NCBI RefSeq assembly: GCF_016735615.1
Contig: NZ_JAERSF010000001.1
Location: 992,001 to 1,056,000, forward strand
Source: Flavobacterium tagetis
GTDB lineage: Bacteria > Bacteroidota > Bacteroidia > Flavobacteriales > Flavobacteriaceae
Length of the DNA stretch: 64,000 nucleotides
Reading direction: 5' to 3'
Part shown: positions 42,535-51,868 of the stretch, piece after piece
How positions within the stretch are numbered: the first letter of the stretch is position 1
How the letters are laid out: each line of letters begins with the position of its first letter
Notes under the pieces: generated by a model
The model's input: only the letters and a program-made list of their open reading frames with translations
Told to the model about the DNA's origin: nothing
Database searches by the model: none
Position numbers and translations under genes: made by a program

Positions 42535-43719
42535 CTATTTCTTAACTGAAAACTTAAAAGTAGTTTTCGTTTTATAATTTTCTCCTGGGTTTAAAACCGT
42601 TGTTGGGAAATTTTTGTGGTTTGGAGAATCTGGATAATGTTCTGTTTCTAGACACAATCCTGTTCTATGTGCAAAAGTTCCTCCGTTTGGCATTGGCAAG
42701 GTTCCGTCAAGGAAGTTTCCAGAGTAGAACTGAATTCCAGGTTCGTCTGTTGTCATTTCCATAACTCTTCCGCTTGCTGCATGATATACTTTTGCAATAA
42801 TTGTTTTTCCTTTTTCAGGGTTATTCAACACCCAGCAGTGGTCATAACCTTTTCCTTTTTCTAACTGGTCATTTTTAGCATTGATGTCTTTTCCAATTAA
42901 TTTCGGAGTTCTGAAATCGAAAGGTGTACCAGCAACATCTTCTAATTTTCCTGTCGGAATCAAATCTGCATCAACTGGAACTAATTTATCAGCATTTAAA
43001 GTCACTTCGTGATCTAAGATGGTTTTGGTAAAATCTCCTGATAAATTGAAGTATGAATGTTGAGTTAAATTAACAACTGTTTTTTTGTCTGTTGTTGCTT
43101 CGTAAAGCACTTCCAACTGATTATCATTTGTCAAGGTATAAGTCACAAAAACCTTTAAGTTTCCTGGATAACCTTCTTCCATATCTTTACTTACATAAGA
43201 TAATTTTAAAAAAGCTGTATCGCCAGATTTAACCTCATCTGCTTTCCAAACTACATTAAAAAATCCTTGCGGACCTCCGTGCAAAGCATTTGGAGCGTTG
43301 TTTAAAGCTAATTGATATTCTTTTCCATCTAATGAAAATTTACCTTTTGCAATTCGGTTTCCATATCTTCCGATCAAAGCTCCGAAGAAAGGATTTTCTT
43401 TTTCATATTGCGCTAAAGAACTAAAACCGATTACTACATTTTCAGAAACACCTGCTTTATTAGGCACTTTCAAATCTGTAATTCTTCCACCAAAAGTGAT
43501 GATGTCCACTTCCATCCCGTTTTGGTTTTTCAATTTATAGCTTTCTACTTTTTCTCCTTTAGCAGTAGTTCCGTATTCCGATTTGTCAATTGTAACTAAA
43601 GCTTTTGCATCGGCTTCCGTTTTTTCTGTATCAGCTTTTTTATCGCCTTTACACTGAACTGAAACTATAGCAATACCAAGCATGCTTAATATGAAAAGAG
43701 AGCGTTTTAATACATTCAT
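42535..43719 (-). CDS. galM: Aldose 1-epimerase, lipoprotein
   Basis: 394 residues. The start MNVLKRSLFILSMLGIAIVS with Cys23 in a lipobox (SVQCKGDKK) marks it as an envelope lipoprotein, unlike the second galM at 51.9 kb. The epimerase His is in NLTQHSYFNLSG and the Glu in GLCLETEHYPDSPNH, with the family segment NRIAKGKFSLDGKEYQLALN. It interconverts sugar anomers. It is last in the arabinose block, 140 bp after araA, so it probably serves arabinose before or during uptake. Confidence 0.9.
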   Translation of the reverse strand: MNVLKRSLFILSMLGIAIVSVQCKGDKKADTEKTEADAKALVTIDKSEYGTTAKGEKVESYKLKNQNGMEVDIITFGGRITDLKVPNKAGVSENVVIGFSSLAQYEKENPFFGALIGRYGNRIAKGKFSLDGKEYQLALNNAPNALHGGPQGFFNVVWKADEVKSGDTAFLKLSYVSKDMEEGYPGNLKVFVTYTLTNDNQLEVLYEATTDKKTVVNLTQHSYFNLSGDFTKTILDHEVTLNADKLVPVDADLIPTGKLEDVAGTPFDFRTPKLIGKDINAKNDQLEKGKGYDHCWVLNNPEKGKTIIAKVYHAASGRVMEMTTDEPGIQFYSGNFLDGTLPMPNGGTFAHRTGLCLETEHYPDSPNHKNFPTTVLNPGENYKTKTTFKFSVKK

Positions 43720-43859
43720 AAATGATAATTTTGGGTTTGTAAAAAAGTTAAATGTTAGATGTAAATTGTTAGATGTGAAATTTAATCATTTTAAAAATGT
43801 AAAAATTACCTTTTTAAGTTTTTTCACATTTTACATCTTACAAATTACATTTTACTGCC

Positions 43860-45368
43860 TTACAGGCCATGTTGAAACAAATGGAAATACGCTTCGTTAG
43901 CATTGATTTTATCTTTAAACTCTCTTACAGTTGTTTTTTCATCAATTACCAATAATTCGATTCCAGCGATGTCTGCAAAATCTTCCATATATTCTGTTGT
44001 AATCGACTGGCTGTAAACCGTGTGGTGCGCTCCTCCAGCTAAAATCCAAGCTGTTGCTGCAACTTCTAAATTTGGTTTACAATCCCATAAAACTCTAGCG
44101 ACAGGAAGTTTTGGTAATTCTGCCATTGGTTTTATAGCTTCAACTTCGTTCACGATTAAACGGAAACGAGTTCCCATATCCACCAAAGAAACATTGATTG
44201 CATCTCCTGCAGGCGAATTAAACACCAAACGTGCAGGATCTTCTTTTCCGCCAATTCCTAATGGGTGAACTTCGCAAGAAGGTTTTCCATCAGCAATAGA
44301 TGGACAAATCTCTAACATGTGAGATCCTAAAACGTATGATTTTTGTGGTGTGAAATGGTACGTATAATCTTCCATGAAAGAAGTTCCGCCTTCTAAACCA
44401 ACACACATTACTTTTAAAGCTCTAACCATTGCAGCTGTTTTCCAGTCTCCTTCTCCACCAAAACCGTAACCATCGGCCATTAATCTTTGTGTCGCAATTC
44501 CTGGAAGTTGTTTCCAAACGCCAAGGTTTTCAAATGTATCTGTAAAAGCGCCGAATCCTCCTTCTTCAAGGAAAGCTCTTAATCCTAATTCGATTTTTGC
44601 CGCTTCAACCAAAGAACTTCTTTGTGCTCCGCCTTCTTTTAATGAATCTGTTAAGTTGTATGATTGCTCGTAAACTGTTAATAAATCGTTTAATTCTTTG
44701 TCCGTTACTTTTTCGATATGTTTGGTAACATCTGAAGAATCGTAACCGTTTACAGACATTCCGAAACGAATTTGAGCTTCAACTTTATCACCTTCTGTAA
44801 CGGCAACTTCACGCATGTTGTCTCCAATACGAGCTACTTTTAAGTTTTGAAGTTCGTCCCATCCAAGAACTACTCTTGACCAGATTCCTAATTGTTTTTG
44901 AACTCTTTGATCTTCCCAGTGTCCAACAACAACTTTACGTTTTTTACGTAATCTAGACATGATAAAACCAAATTCACGATCTCCGTGAGCCGATTGGTTC
45001 AAGTTCATGAAATCCATGTCTATGCTTCCCCACGGAATTTCAGCATTATATTGTGTATGTAAATGGCATAATGGTTTTTTAAAGATATTTAAACCGCCAA
45101 TCCACATTTTTGCTGGAGAGAAAGTATGCATCCAAGCAATAATTCCGATACAGTTTTTAGCAGAATTTGCTGCCAAACAAACATCTAAAATCTGCGATGG
45201 AGATTTCACCACATCTTTGTAAACCACTTTTACCGGAATTGAAGACGAAGCGTCTAATCCTTTTGCAATAATTTGAGAATGTTCTGCTACTTTTCTAAGT
45301 GTTTCTTCACCGTATAATTCCTGGCTTCCTACTACAAACCATACTTCTTTTTGAGAAATGTCTATCAT
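43860..45368 (-). CDS. araA: L-arabinose isomerase
   Basis: 502-residue cytosolic enzyme converting L-arabinose to L-ribulose. Start [20 protein letters not shown] and segments [49 protein letters not shown] and [20 protein letters not shown] are classic AraA motifs, with Mn ligands Glu and His in the last two. Length matches E. coli AraA (500). It lies 155 bp downstream of araD. Confidence 0.97.
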   Translation of the reverse strand: MIDISQKEVWFVVGSQELYGEETLRKVAEHSQIIAKGLDASSSIPVKVVYKDVVKSPSQILDVCLAANSAKNCIGIIAWMHTFSPAKMWIGGLNIFKKPLCHLHTQYNAEIPWGSIDMDFMNLNQSAHGDREFGFIMSRLRKKRKVVVGHWEDQRVQKQLGIWSRVVLGWDELQNLKVARIGDNMREVAVTEGDKVEAQIRFGMSVNGYDSSDVTKHIEKVTDKELNDLLTVYEQSYNLTDSLKEGGAQRSSLVEAAKIELGLRAFLEEGGFGAFTDTFENLGVWKQLPGIATQRLMADGYGFGGEGDWKTAAMVRALKVMCVGLEGGTSFMEDYTYHFTPQKSYVLGSHMLEICPSIADGKPSCEVHPLGIGGKEDPARLVFNSPAGDAINVSLVDMGTRFRLIVNEVEAIKPMAELPKLPVARVLWDCKPNLEVAATAWILAGGAHHTVYSQSITTEYMEDFADIAGIELLVIDEKTTVREFKDKINANEAYFHLFQHGL

Positions 45369-45388
45369 TTTGTTATTTTTTGTTTCAA

Positions 45389-45516
45389 GTTTCAGGTTTC
45401 AGGTTATTGGAATCTGAAAACTCGATTTGTTATATTATTGTTTCTGTTTTGTTTGTTTCACATTCCAAATTTTACGTCCCAACAACTTGAAACTAAAAAA
45501 ACCTGAAACCTGAAAC
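45389..45516. repeat. 17-bp inverted repeat between araD and araA
   Basis: GTTTCAGGTTTCAGGTT (45389-45405) and AACCTGAAACCTGAAAC (45500-45516) are exact complements. Each arm is itself a direct repeat of TTTCAGG. A dispersed intergenic repeat of unknown role. Confidence 0.6.
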
Positions 45517-45523
45517 AAAGCCT

Positions 45524-46225
45524 TTACTGTCCGTAATACGAATCTTTTCCGTGTTTACGGTTGTAATGTTTCTTTATTAATGAATCTTTTAATCTTGGTG
45601 CGTTTGGATTTATTTGTAAAGTCAAGTAAGCCATTTCTGCCACAACTTCTAAGACCTTACTGTTGTAAACCGCTTTTGCTGCATTTTTTCCCCATGCGAA
45701 TGGACCGTGATTTCCAATCAAAATCATTTCTACTTCTTCATAAGAAAGATTCTTTTCTTTGAAGCAATCTAGAATCTGAATTCCGGTATTGTGTTCGTAG
45801 TTTCCTTCAATTAAATGATCTGCCATCGGGGGCGCACACGGAATATCTGCCGTTAAATGATCGGCATGCGTTGTTCCGAAAATTGGAATATCTTGTTGCG
45901 ATTGTGCCCAAGCCACAGAATAAGTAGCGTGTGTATGAGCCACTCCGCCAATATTTGGCCAATGTTTGTATAAATAAGCATGCGTTTTTGTGTCCGATGA
46001 CGGACGCATTGTGCCTTCAATAACATTATTATCAAAATCGACAATTACGATATCTTCAGGTTTTAAATCTTCATAAGGAACACCGCTTGGTTTAATGGCA
46101 AAAACACCATTTTTTCTATCCACGGCACTTACATTTCCAAAAGTATACACCACCAAATTCAATGCATTTAACTGCATGTTGGCTTCGTAACATTCTTGTT
46201 TTAAATCTTTATATTGAGAGCTCAT
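45524..46225 (-). CDS. araD: L-ribulose-5-phosphate 4-epimerase
   Basis: About 233 residues from MSSQYKDLKQECYEANMQLN; this start overlaps the end of araB by 17 bp, and an upstream ATG would add 12 residues inside araB. Class II aldolase/AraD fold with GNVSAVDRKNGVFAIKPSGV, zinc His in HTHATYSVAWAQ, TTHADHL and the late GNHGPFAWGKNAAKAVYNSK. It converts L-ribulose 5-phosphate to D-xylulose 5-phosphate. Confidence 0.95.
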   Translation of the reverse strand: MSSQYKDLKQECYEANMQLNALNLVVYTFGNVSAVDRKNGVFAIKPSGVPYEDLKPEDIVIVDFDNNVIEGTMRPSSDTKTHAYLYKHWPNIGGVAHTHATYSVAWAQSQQDIPIFGTTHADHLTADIPCAPPMADHLIEGNYEHNTGIQILDCFKEKNLSYEEVEMILIGNHGPFAWGKNAAKAVYNSKVLEVVAEMAYLTLQINPNAPRLKDSLIKKHYNRKHGKDSYYGQ

Positions 46226-47900
46226 GTTGCGATATTTTAAGGTTTGGATCTGCAAAAGCACTTAATTGTTCGTATCCCAAAAGCAGTTTATGATACGCTT
46301 CAACTTGGTCTGTTTGAGGGAAATATTCTCCGTCGAAATCACTTCCGATTTTCTGGCTTGCTTCGATTACATTTGGATAAATTTCAGCTGCAACGGCTGC
46401 ATAGATTGCTGCACCTAAAGCTGGTGTTTGGTCTGAAGCTGCAATTTTAATTGGCTTATTTAAAACATTAGCCAAAGTCTGCATGATGAAAGGAGATTTT
46501 CTAGCAACACCGCCAATTCCGATTACGCTGTCAATCTTCACACCTTCTTCTTCAAAACGATCTACAATTTTCTTCGCTCCAAAACAAATTGCGTTTACTA
46601 AAGCTTTAAAAATATGAGGTGCTTTTGTTCCTAATGATAAATTTGAAATGGCGCTTTTTAATTCCTGATTAGCATCTGGAGTTCTTCTTCCGTTAATCCA
46701 GTCTAAAGCAATTGGAAGACTTTCTGAAACGGGGATTTTCTCTGCTTCTTTTGTTAATTCTACAATTAATTTATCGCTGAATTCCTCTCTTAACTGCTCT
46801 TTTTGAGCCTCATTTAAAACAGATGAAGAACCTAATAAATGTTCTGTCGGCCACATTAAAAGTTCTTTGTACCAAGCCAATAAATCTCCAAAAGCAGATT
46901 GTCCCGCTTCTAAACCAATAAATCCTGGAATAACAGATCCGTCAACTTGTCCGCAGATACCGCGAACCGTTTTTGTTCCCACCTCATCATAAAAACCCAC
47001 AAGGATATCGCAAGTGGAAGTTCCCATAACACGAACTAAAGTATTCTCTTCGATTTTTGCTCCAACTGCTCCAGAATGCGCATCGAAGGTTCCAACAGCA
47101 ACAACTGTTTCTGTTGAAAGTCCTAAACGCTCTGCCCATTCTTGGCTTAATTTTCCAGCAACTAAATCTGAAGTATAGGTTTCATCATATAAATTACCAC
47201 GAAGCTGTGCTAAATACGGATGTAATTTTTCTAAAAATTCAACTGGCGGCAATCCGTTCCAGTCTGCGTGCCACATTGCTTTGTGTCCCGCAGCGCAACG
47301 GCTTCTTTTGAAGGTTTTTAAATCTTTATCTTCAATTAACAAATACGTCATTAAATCGCAGTGCTCCATCCAAGTATGTGCTGCATTTCTAACCGCTTCG
47401 TCTTGTCTTGCAATATGAAGGATTTTTGCCCAAAACCATTCCGAAGAATAAATTCCTCCAACGTATTTTGTTACGTCTTCTCCACCCCAGCTTACTGCCA
47501 GTTCGTTAATTTCGTTTGCTTCATTTATCGAAGTATGATCTTTCCATAATACCATCATGGCATTTGGATTTTCTTCAAAACCTTTTGTCAAAGCCAATGG
47601 CGTTCCGTCTTTTGTAACCGGAACTGGAGATGATCCTGTTGTATCGATACAAATTCCTTTTACCAGTGAAGGATCAACTTTACTTTCTTTAACTACATTT
47701 TGAATTGTAATTTCCAAACCTTCGATATGATCCAAAGGATGCTGGCGAAACTGGTTTATAGAGGCATCACAATATTGCTTGTTTTTCCATCTTTTGTAAT
47801 GAGAAACATTGGATGCCAACTCTTGTCCATTTTCAGCGTCAATCAGCACCGCGCGAACAGAATCTGTTCCGTAGTCCAATCCTATTACATAATTTTTCAT
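46209..47900 (-). CDS. araB: Ribulokinase
   Basis: 563-residue FGGY-family kinase phosphorylating L-ribulose. Start KNYVIGLDYGTDSVRAVLID is the phosphate loop; CIDTTGSSPVPVT, VGTFDAHSGAVGA and IGIGGVARKSPFIMQTLANV are the later FGGY motifs. It is first of the minus-strand arabinose block, with a -7 element and an AraR-type operator just upstream. Confidence 0.96.
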   Translation of the reverse strand: MKNYVIGLDYGTDSVRAVLIDAENGQELASNVSHYKRWKNKQYCDASINQFRQHPLDHIEGLEITIQNVVKESKVDPSLVKGICIDTTGSSPVPVTKDGTPLALTKGFEENPNAMMVLWKDHTSINEANEINELAVSWGGEDVTKYVGGIYSSEWFWAKILHIARQDEAVRNAAHTWMEHCDLMTYLLIEDKDLKTFKRSRCAAGHKAMWHADWNGLPPVEFLEKLHPYLAQLRGNLYDETYTSDLVAGKLSQEWAERLGLSTETVVAVGTFDAHSGAVGAKIEENTLVRVMGTSTCDILVGFYDEVGTKTVRGICGQVDGSVIPGFIGLEAGQSAFGDLLAWYKELLMWPTEHLLGSSSVLNEAQKEQLREEFSDKLIVELTKEAEKIPVSESLPIALDWINGRRTPDANQELKSAISNLSLGTKAPHIFKALVNAICFGAKKIVDRFEEEGVKIDSVIGIGGVARKSPFIMQTLANVLNKPIKIAASDQTPALGAAIYAAVAAEIYPNVIEASQKIGSDFDGEYFPQTDQVEAYHKLLLGYEQLSAFADPNLKISQHELSI

Positions 47901-47924
47901 TCGTATTTTATTTTAAAATATTGA

Positions 47925-47932
47925 CAAATATA
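47925..47932 (-). promoter_or_regulatory. -7 promoter element of araB
   Basis: Minus-strand TATATTTG, 25 bases before the araB ATG. A TTG at 47956-47958 inside the operator could be the -33 element. Confidence 0.6.
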
Positions 47933-47948
47933 GAGATAAATATTTTAT

Positions 47949-47967
47949 AAGTGTACAAAAAACACTT
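47949..47967. promoter_or_regulatory. AraR-type operator at araB
   Basis: AAGTGT-ACAAAAA-ACACTT, a 19-bp near-perfect palindrome covering the -33 region of the araB promoter, so it suits repression. Same form as 49753-49771, 49991-50009 and 55250-55268. Confidence 0.7.
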
Positions 47968-48129
47968 AATTGAAATTGCATAATTCATTTTTGCTATAAA
48001 TGCATTAAAACAGCATTTTAGCACCTTTTCAAAAAATAAATGTTAACAATACATTTATAACATTGCGATTATTTCATCTAAAATCCAGAAAATCGCATCT
48101 GTCCCGAAAAAAATTTAATTATTTAAATG

Positions 48130-49668
48130 TTATTTTCCCTCTAAAACCAATACCGAAAATGGTGGAATTGTAATTTCTAACTTTCCTTTTTTGTTTTCAA
48201 AACCTTTAAAAACAACTGGAATAATTTTATTTGGGTTTTCGAAAGAGTTATAATCCTGAAGTTTTGAAGCTGTAATTATACTTGCGGTATAGCTTTTAGC
48301 GCCAAGCGAAGCCACATCAATTTCCACTTTATTTTTATTTACGGCATCAACATTTACTAATGAAATATGAACCAATCCGCTTGCATCTTTTGAAGCCGAA
48401 GCCGAAACTGCTGGAATACTTTCTCCGTTAAAAGTATAAGAAGGTGATTTAAATTCGATCGGAATCAATTTAGCATCTTGATGTACGCTGTACATTTTCA
48501 TGACGTGATAAGTTGGCGTTGTAATCATTTTGGCTTTGTCGGTCAAAATAACCGCTTGAAGCACATTAACACACTGCGCCAAATTTGCCATTTTAACTCG
48601 GTCTGCATGATTATTGAAAATATTTAAAGTTGCGCCTGCCAAAACTGCGTCTCTCATAGTATTTTGCTGATATAAAAATCCAGGATTTGTTCCTTTCTGA
48701 ACTTCATACCAGCCTCCCCATTCGTCTACAATCATAGCCACCTTTTTTTCTGGATCGTATTTGTCCATAACAGCAGCATGTTTAGTCACTAATTCTTCCA
48801 TTTTTAAGGCAGACTGCATGGTTAAGAAATACTCTTTTTCGGTAAAATCAACATCGGCACCTTTTTTGTCCCAATTGATTACAGCATAATGATGCACACC
48901 TACACCGCCAAGCATATTTAACGGAATATTTTTCATTAAAACTTCTGTCCAATTGTAATCAGAACTGTTTGCTCCAGACGCAATTCTTGTAATTCCACCT
49001 GTATTTCCCCAATCAGACATAAAAGTGGCAAACTTTTTATATTCGTTTGCGTAATAATCTGCGGTCATATTTCCTCCACATCCCCAAGCTTCATTTCCAA
49101 TTCCCCAGTATTTTACTTTCCATGGCTCGGTTCTTCCATTTTTCTTTCTCATATCACTCATCGGACTTTTGCCTCCAAAATTGGTATACTGCACCCAGTC
49201 TGCCAATTCCTGAACTGTTCCACTTCCAACATTTCCAGACAAATAAGGTTCAGCGCCAAGCAATTCGCACATGTTTAAAAAATCGTGCGTTCCAAAACTA
49301 TTGTCTTCTGTTACTCCTCCCCACCATTGGTTCACAATTGTCGGACGCTGTTCTTTTGGACCAATTCCGTCTTTCCAATGATACGTATCGGCAAAACACC
49401 CGCCTGGCCATCTCAAATTTGGAATTTTTAAATCTTTTAATGCCTTTACAATATCATTTCGAACTCCGTTGGTATTTGGAATTTTAGAAGTATCTCCAAC
49501 AAAAAATCCTCCATAAATGCAATGTCCCAAATGTTCGGCAAAATGACCATAAATATGCTTGCTAATAATGGGCGAATCATTATTGTTTTTTATCGAAATT
49601 GTAGTGATTTGAGAAAATGCGAACTGACAAAACAGTGCCAGCACCAAAAGGAAAAGTGGTTTTTTCAT
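48130..49668 (-). CDS. Alpha-L-arabinofuranosidase, GH51
   Basis: 512 residues with a signal peptide (KPLFLLVLALFCQFAFS), so exported. GH51 hallmarks are HIYGHFAEHLGHCIYGGFF near the start, RWPGGCFADTYHWKDGIGP, the acid/base Glu in WGIGNEAWGCGG, the His motif VGVHHYAVINW and the nucleophile Glu in VDEWGGWYE. It frees L-arabinose from arabinan or arabinoxylan oligosaccharides, feeding the adjacent araBDA genes. The upstream gap carries an AraR-type operator and a TACATTTA box. Confidence 0.93.
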   Translation of the reverse strand: MKKPLFLLVLALFCQFAFSQITTISIKNNNDSPIISKHIYGHFAEHLGHCIYGGFFVGDTSKIPNTNGVRNDIVKALKDLKIPNLRWPGGCFADTYHWKDGIGPKEQRPTIVNQWWGGVTEDNSFGTHDFLNMCELLGAEPYLSGNVGSGTVQELADWVQYTNFGGKSPMSDMRKKNGRTEPWKVKYWGIGNEAWGCGGNMTADYYANEYKKFATFMSDWGNTGGITRIASGANSSDYNWTEVLMKNIPLNMLGGVGVHHYAVINWDKKGADVDFTEKEYFLTMQSALKMEELVTKHAAVMDKYDPEKKVAMIVDEWGGWYEVQKGTNPGFLYQQNTMRDAVLAGATLNIFNNHADRVKMANLAQCVNVLQAVILTDKAKMITTPTYHVMKMYSVHQDAKLIPIEFKSPSYTFNGESIPAVSASASKDASGLVHISLVNVDAVNKNKVEIDVASLGAKSYTASIITASKLQDYNSFENPNKIIPVVFKGFENKKGKLEITIPPFSVLVLEGK

Positions 49669-49752
49669 AATGTGGTTTTTAATGGTAAGTAAGTTTTCAA
49701 TAAAGCAATTGAATGCTTTTTTTAAGTTTTAAAGCAGACTTAAATAGCAATT

Positions 49753-49771
49753 AAGTGTGGTTTAAACATTT
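49753..49771. promoter_or_regulatory. AraR-type operator at the GH51 gene
   Basis: AAGTGT-GGTTTAA-ACATTT. On the minus strand a TACATTTA -7 box (49773-49780) abuts it, so the operator would lie at the transcription start of the GH51 gene. Confidence 0.65.
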
Positions 49772-49990
49772 GTAAATGTAGTTAAAAAATTAACTAATAG
49801 TCAATTTAACCATAATTAAAAACAAATTTCCCAACAATTCCTTTAAAATAATTAGAAAGCAATATTTAGAAAATTTGTTATAATAAAAAACTTTGCACTA
49901 AATTTGGACACTTCTAAGCCGAACAAAATTTTATCCGCAATTCCCATAATTGTAAACCAAAAAACACATTTTTCGTAACAAATCATAATT

Positions 49991-50009
49991 AAGTGTAAAT
50001 ATCACATTA
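49991..50009. promoter_or_regulatory. AraR-type operator at the regulator gene
   Basis: AAGTGT-AAATATC-ACATTA, 57 bp before the regulator start. Indicates autoregulation. A TATATTTA -7 box follows at 50038-50045. Confidence 0.65.
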
Positions 50010-50065
50010 ATAATTATGAAACCTTTTAGGAAGTTTATATATTTACCCATCCAAATTAATTATAT

Positions 50066-50755
50066 ATGCTAAATAGTTATAGCTCTGCTGATAAAGTTTT
50101 ATTGGCGGTAGATTGCATCATTTTCGGGTTTGATAATGATGGTTTGAAAATTCTTTTGATTCAAAGAGATTTTGAACCAGAAAAAGGAAAATGGTCCTTG
50201 ATTGGAGGATTTCTAAAACGCGATGAAGTTTTAGACACTGCAGCAACCAGAATATTAAATACGTATACAGGTCTTAACGATATTTATATGGAGCAATTAC
50301 ACGCTTACAGTGAAATCGATCGTGACCCTGTAGAAAGAACCATTTCGGTTTCTTATTTTGCTTTAATTAATATCGAAAACCATAATGCTGAATTGATTCA
50401 AAATTATCATGCTGAGTGGTTTCCGATTAACGACGCTCCAAACTTAATTTTTGACCATAACGAAATGGTTCAAAATGCCATAAAGAGACTTCGTTACAAA
50501 ACTTCTGTAAAACCAATTGGTTTTGAATTGCTTCCTGAGAAATTCACCATGCGTCAGCTTTTAGAATTATATGAAGCTATTTTGAGCAAAGAATTAGACA
50601 AACGAAACTTCATCAGCAAAATTAATTCGCTTGGGATTTTAAACAAACTTGACGAAAAAGATATGCAGTCGTCTCGAAAAGGTTCTTACTTGTATACCTT
50701 TAATAAGGAGAAATACGAAGAGAAACTGCAAAACAACTTTGCACTTAATTTATAA
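50066..50755 (+). CDS. araR: Nudix-family transcriptional regulator, AraR-type
   Basis: 229 residues. N-terminal Nudix fold (about 8-140: LLAVDCIIFGFDNDGLKILL, EKGKWSLIGGFLKRDEVLDT) and C-terminal winged helix (about 145-225: KPIGFELLPEKFTMRQLLEL, KRNFISKINSLG). The Nudix box is degenerate: the REx2EExG acids are replaced (TRILNTYTG), so hydrolysis is unlikely and sugar sensing is expected. This is the architecture of the Bacteroidota L-arabinose regulator AraR within the NrtR family. Its place divergent from GH51/araBDA and the shared operators support that role. Confidence 0.85.
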   Translation: MLNSYSSADKVLLAVDCIIFGFDNDGLKILLIQRDFEPEKGKWSLIGGFLKRDEVLDTAATRILNTYTGLNDIYMEQLHAYSEIDRDPVERTISVSYFALINIENHNAELIQNYHAEWFPINDAPNLIFDHNEMVQNAIKRLRYKTSVKPIGFELLPEKFTMRQLLELYEAILSKELDKRNFISKINSLGILNKLDEKDMQSSRKGSYLYTFNKEKYEEKLQNNFALNL

Positions 50756-50767
50756 TTAAACTTTTTA

Positions 50768-51766
50768 TTATAAAGAGTTCCTTACTATAAGAGCAGATTT
50801 ATTTTCGATCTGCTCTTTTATTCCTTTCAGAACCATATCGGCAAGAATTTTTCCCATTAATTCAAAATTGGTCGAAATAGTCGTAATTCCGTTTGCGGCA
50901 ATTTTCTTCAATGGCGTTTCATTGTATGATATGATGCCAAAATCCTCTCCCAATTTTAAGTTTCTGCTCATTGCATTTTCTATTACCAAAAGTAGGTCGC
51001 GGTCATGAGGAATAATATATAAATCTCCAAAAGCAATAGACTGATTGCTGAAATCTGAGATAATTTCATAATCAAAACTATAAGCCTGACAAAACAATTC
51101 AAAACCTAGTTTCATTCCAGCAGGTTCTCTAAAACCAGGGAAAATCAAGATCAGTTTCTTATATTTTGACAATCTAGACTTCCCCTTCATTAAACCTTCG
51201 TAAATATCTTTTTGATGATTTTGATAAATCGCCGGAAACATTTTTAAATCTGGATTGGTTTGATCCAAAATAATTACGTCGCTTACTGGTAGGGTTTTTA
51301 TAGAATCGACGACATCATTTAAGTTCGTCGGCATAATAATGTATTTCGTATAATTTCCGTTGCTGTCGCTTATCAGTTTTTTGAAAACCTGAACATTAAA
51401 ATGATGAAAGAAAATATCGACCTGAACATTTTTTCCAATATTTTTTAAAAACGAATTATAAATGTCTTCTTTGAAAATATTTAATTCATCAAAAAGCAGA
51501 AAAATCTTCTGAGTTATAGTGATTTCAATGCTTTTAACGTAATATCCCTTTCCTGGGATGGCATAAATAATTCCTCTTTTCTTCAATTCATCATACGCCA
51601 ATAAGACCGTATCTCGAGACAAAGAAAAAGCCAGACAGACTTTATTTACCGACGGAAGTGTATCACCTTTAATTAAATTTCCTTCTTCAATCGCTTTTTC
51701 GATTGAAAGAATAATCTGCTTATATTTTGGCAGACCAATGTTATTTTGAATTGAAATTATGTTCAT
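50768..51766 (-). CDS. GntR-type regulator with LacI-like sensor domain
   Basis: About 332 residues from MNIISIQNNIGLPKYKQIIL; a longer reading starts 18 residues upstream and would run into the divergent promoter. N-terminal GntR winged helix (GDTLPSVNKVCLAFSLSRDT, then AYDELKKRGIIYAIPGKGYY) and a C-terminal periplasmic-binding-protein-like domain (about 90-330). Divergent from galM-galK-galT, so it probably senses galactose or a derivative. A direct repeat ACTGGTA in the shared promoter region is a likely operator. Confidence 0.85.
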   Translation of the reverse strand: MNIISIQNNIGLPKYKQIILSIEKAIEEGNLIKGDTLPSVNKVCLAFSLSRDTVLLAYDELKKRGIIYAIPGKGYYVKSIEITITQKIFLLFDELNIFKEDIYNSFLKNIGKNVQVDIFFHHFNVQVFKKLISDSNGNYTKYIIMPTNLNDVVDSIKTLPVSDVIILDQTNPDLKMFPAIYQNHQKDIYEGLMKGKSRLSKYKKLILIFPGFREPAGMKLGFELFCQAYSFDYEIISDFSNQSIAFGDLYIIPHDRDLLLVIENAMSRNLKLGEDFGIISYNETPLKKIAANGITTISTNFELMGKILADMVLKGIKEQIENKSALIVRNSL

Positions 51767-51798
51767 AATAAAAGTCATTTTGACTATAAATAACAAAA

Positions 51799-51816
51799 AC
51801 TGGTAGGTACTGGTAT
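51799..51816. promoter_or_regulatory. Direct-repeat operator in the GntR-galM divergent region
   Basis: ACTGGTAGGTACTGGTAT: two copies of ACTGGTA 10 bp apart, one helical turn, upstream of the galM -7 box. Confidence 0.5.
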
Positions 51817-51836
51817 GCAAAAATAATAAATGTTTC

Positions 51837-51844
51837 TATTTTTG
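51837..51844 (+). promoter_or_regulatory. -7 promoter element of galM
   Basis: TATTTTTG matches TAnnTTTG and lies 25 bp before the ATG at 51869, favouring that start over the one at 51830, which is upstream of the box. Confidence 0.6.
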
Positions 51845-51868
51845 GATTTCATTTTTGGTAAAAATTAT

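Noticed and set aside
49753..50009. Operators as Fur or CRP sites
   Set aside because: The 19-bp AARTGT-N7-ACAYTT form does not match the usual Fur or CRP consensus and is found only beside arabinose-linked genes here.
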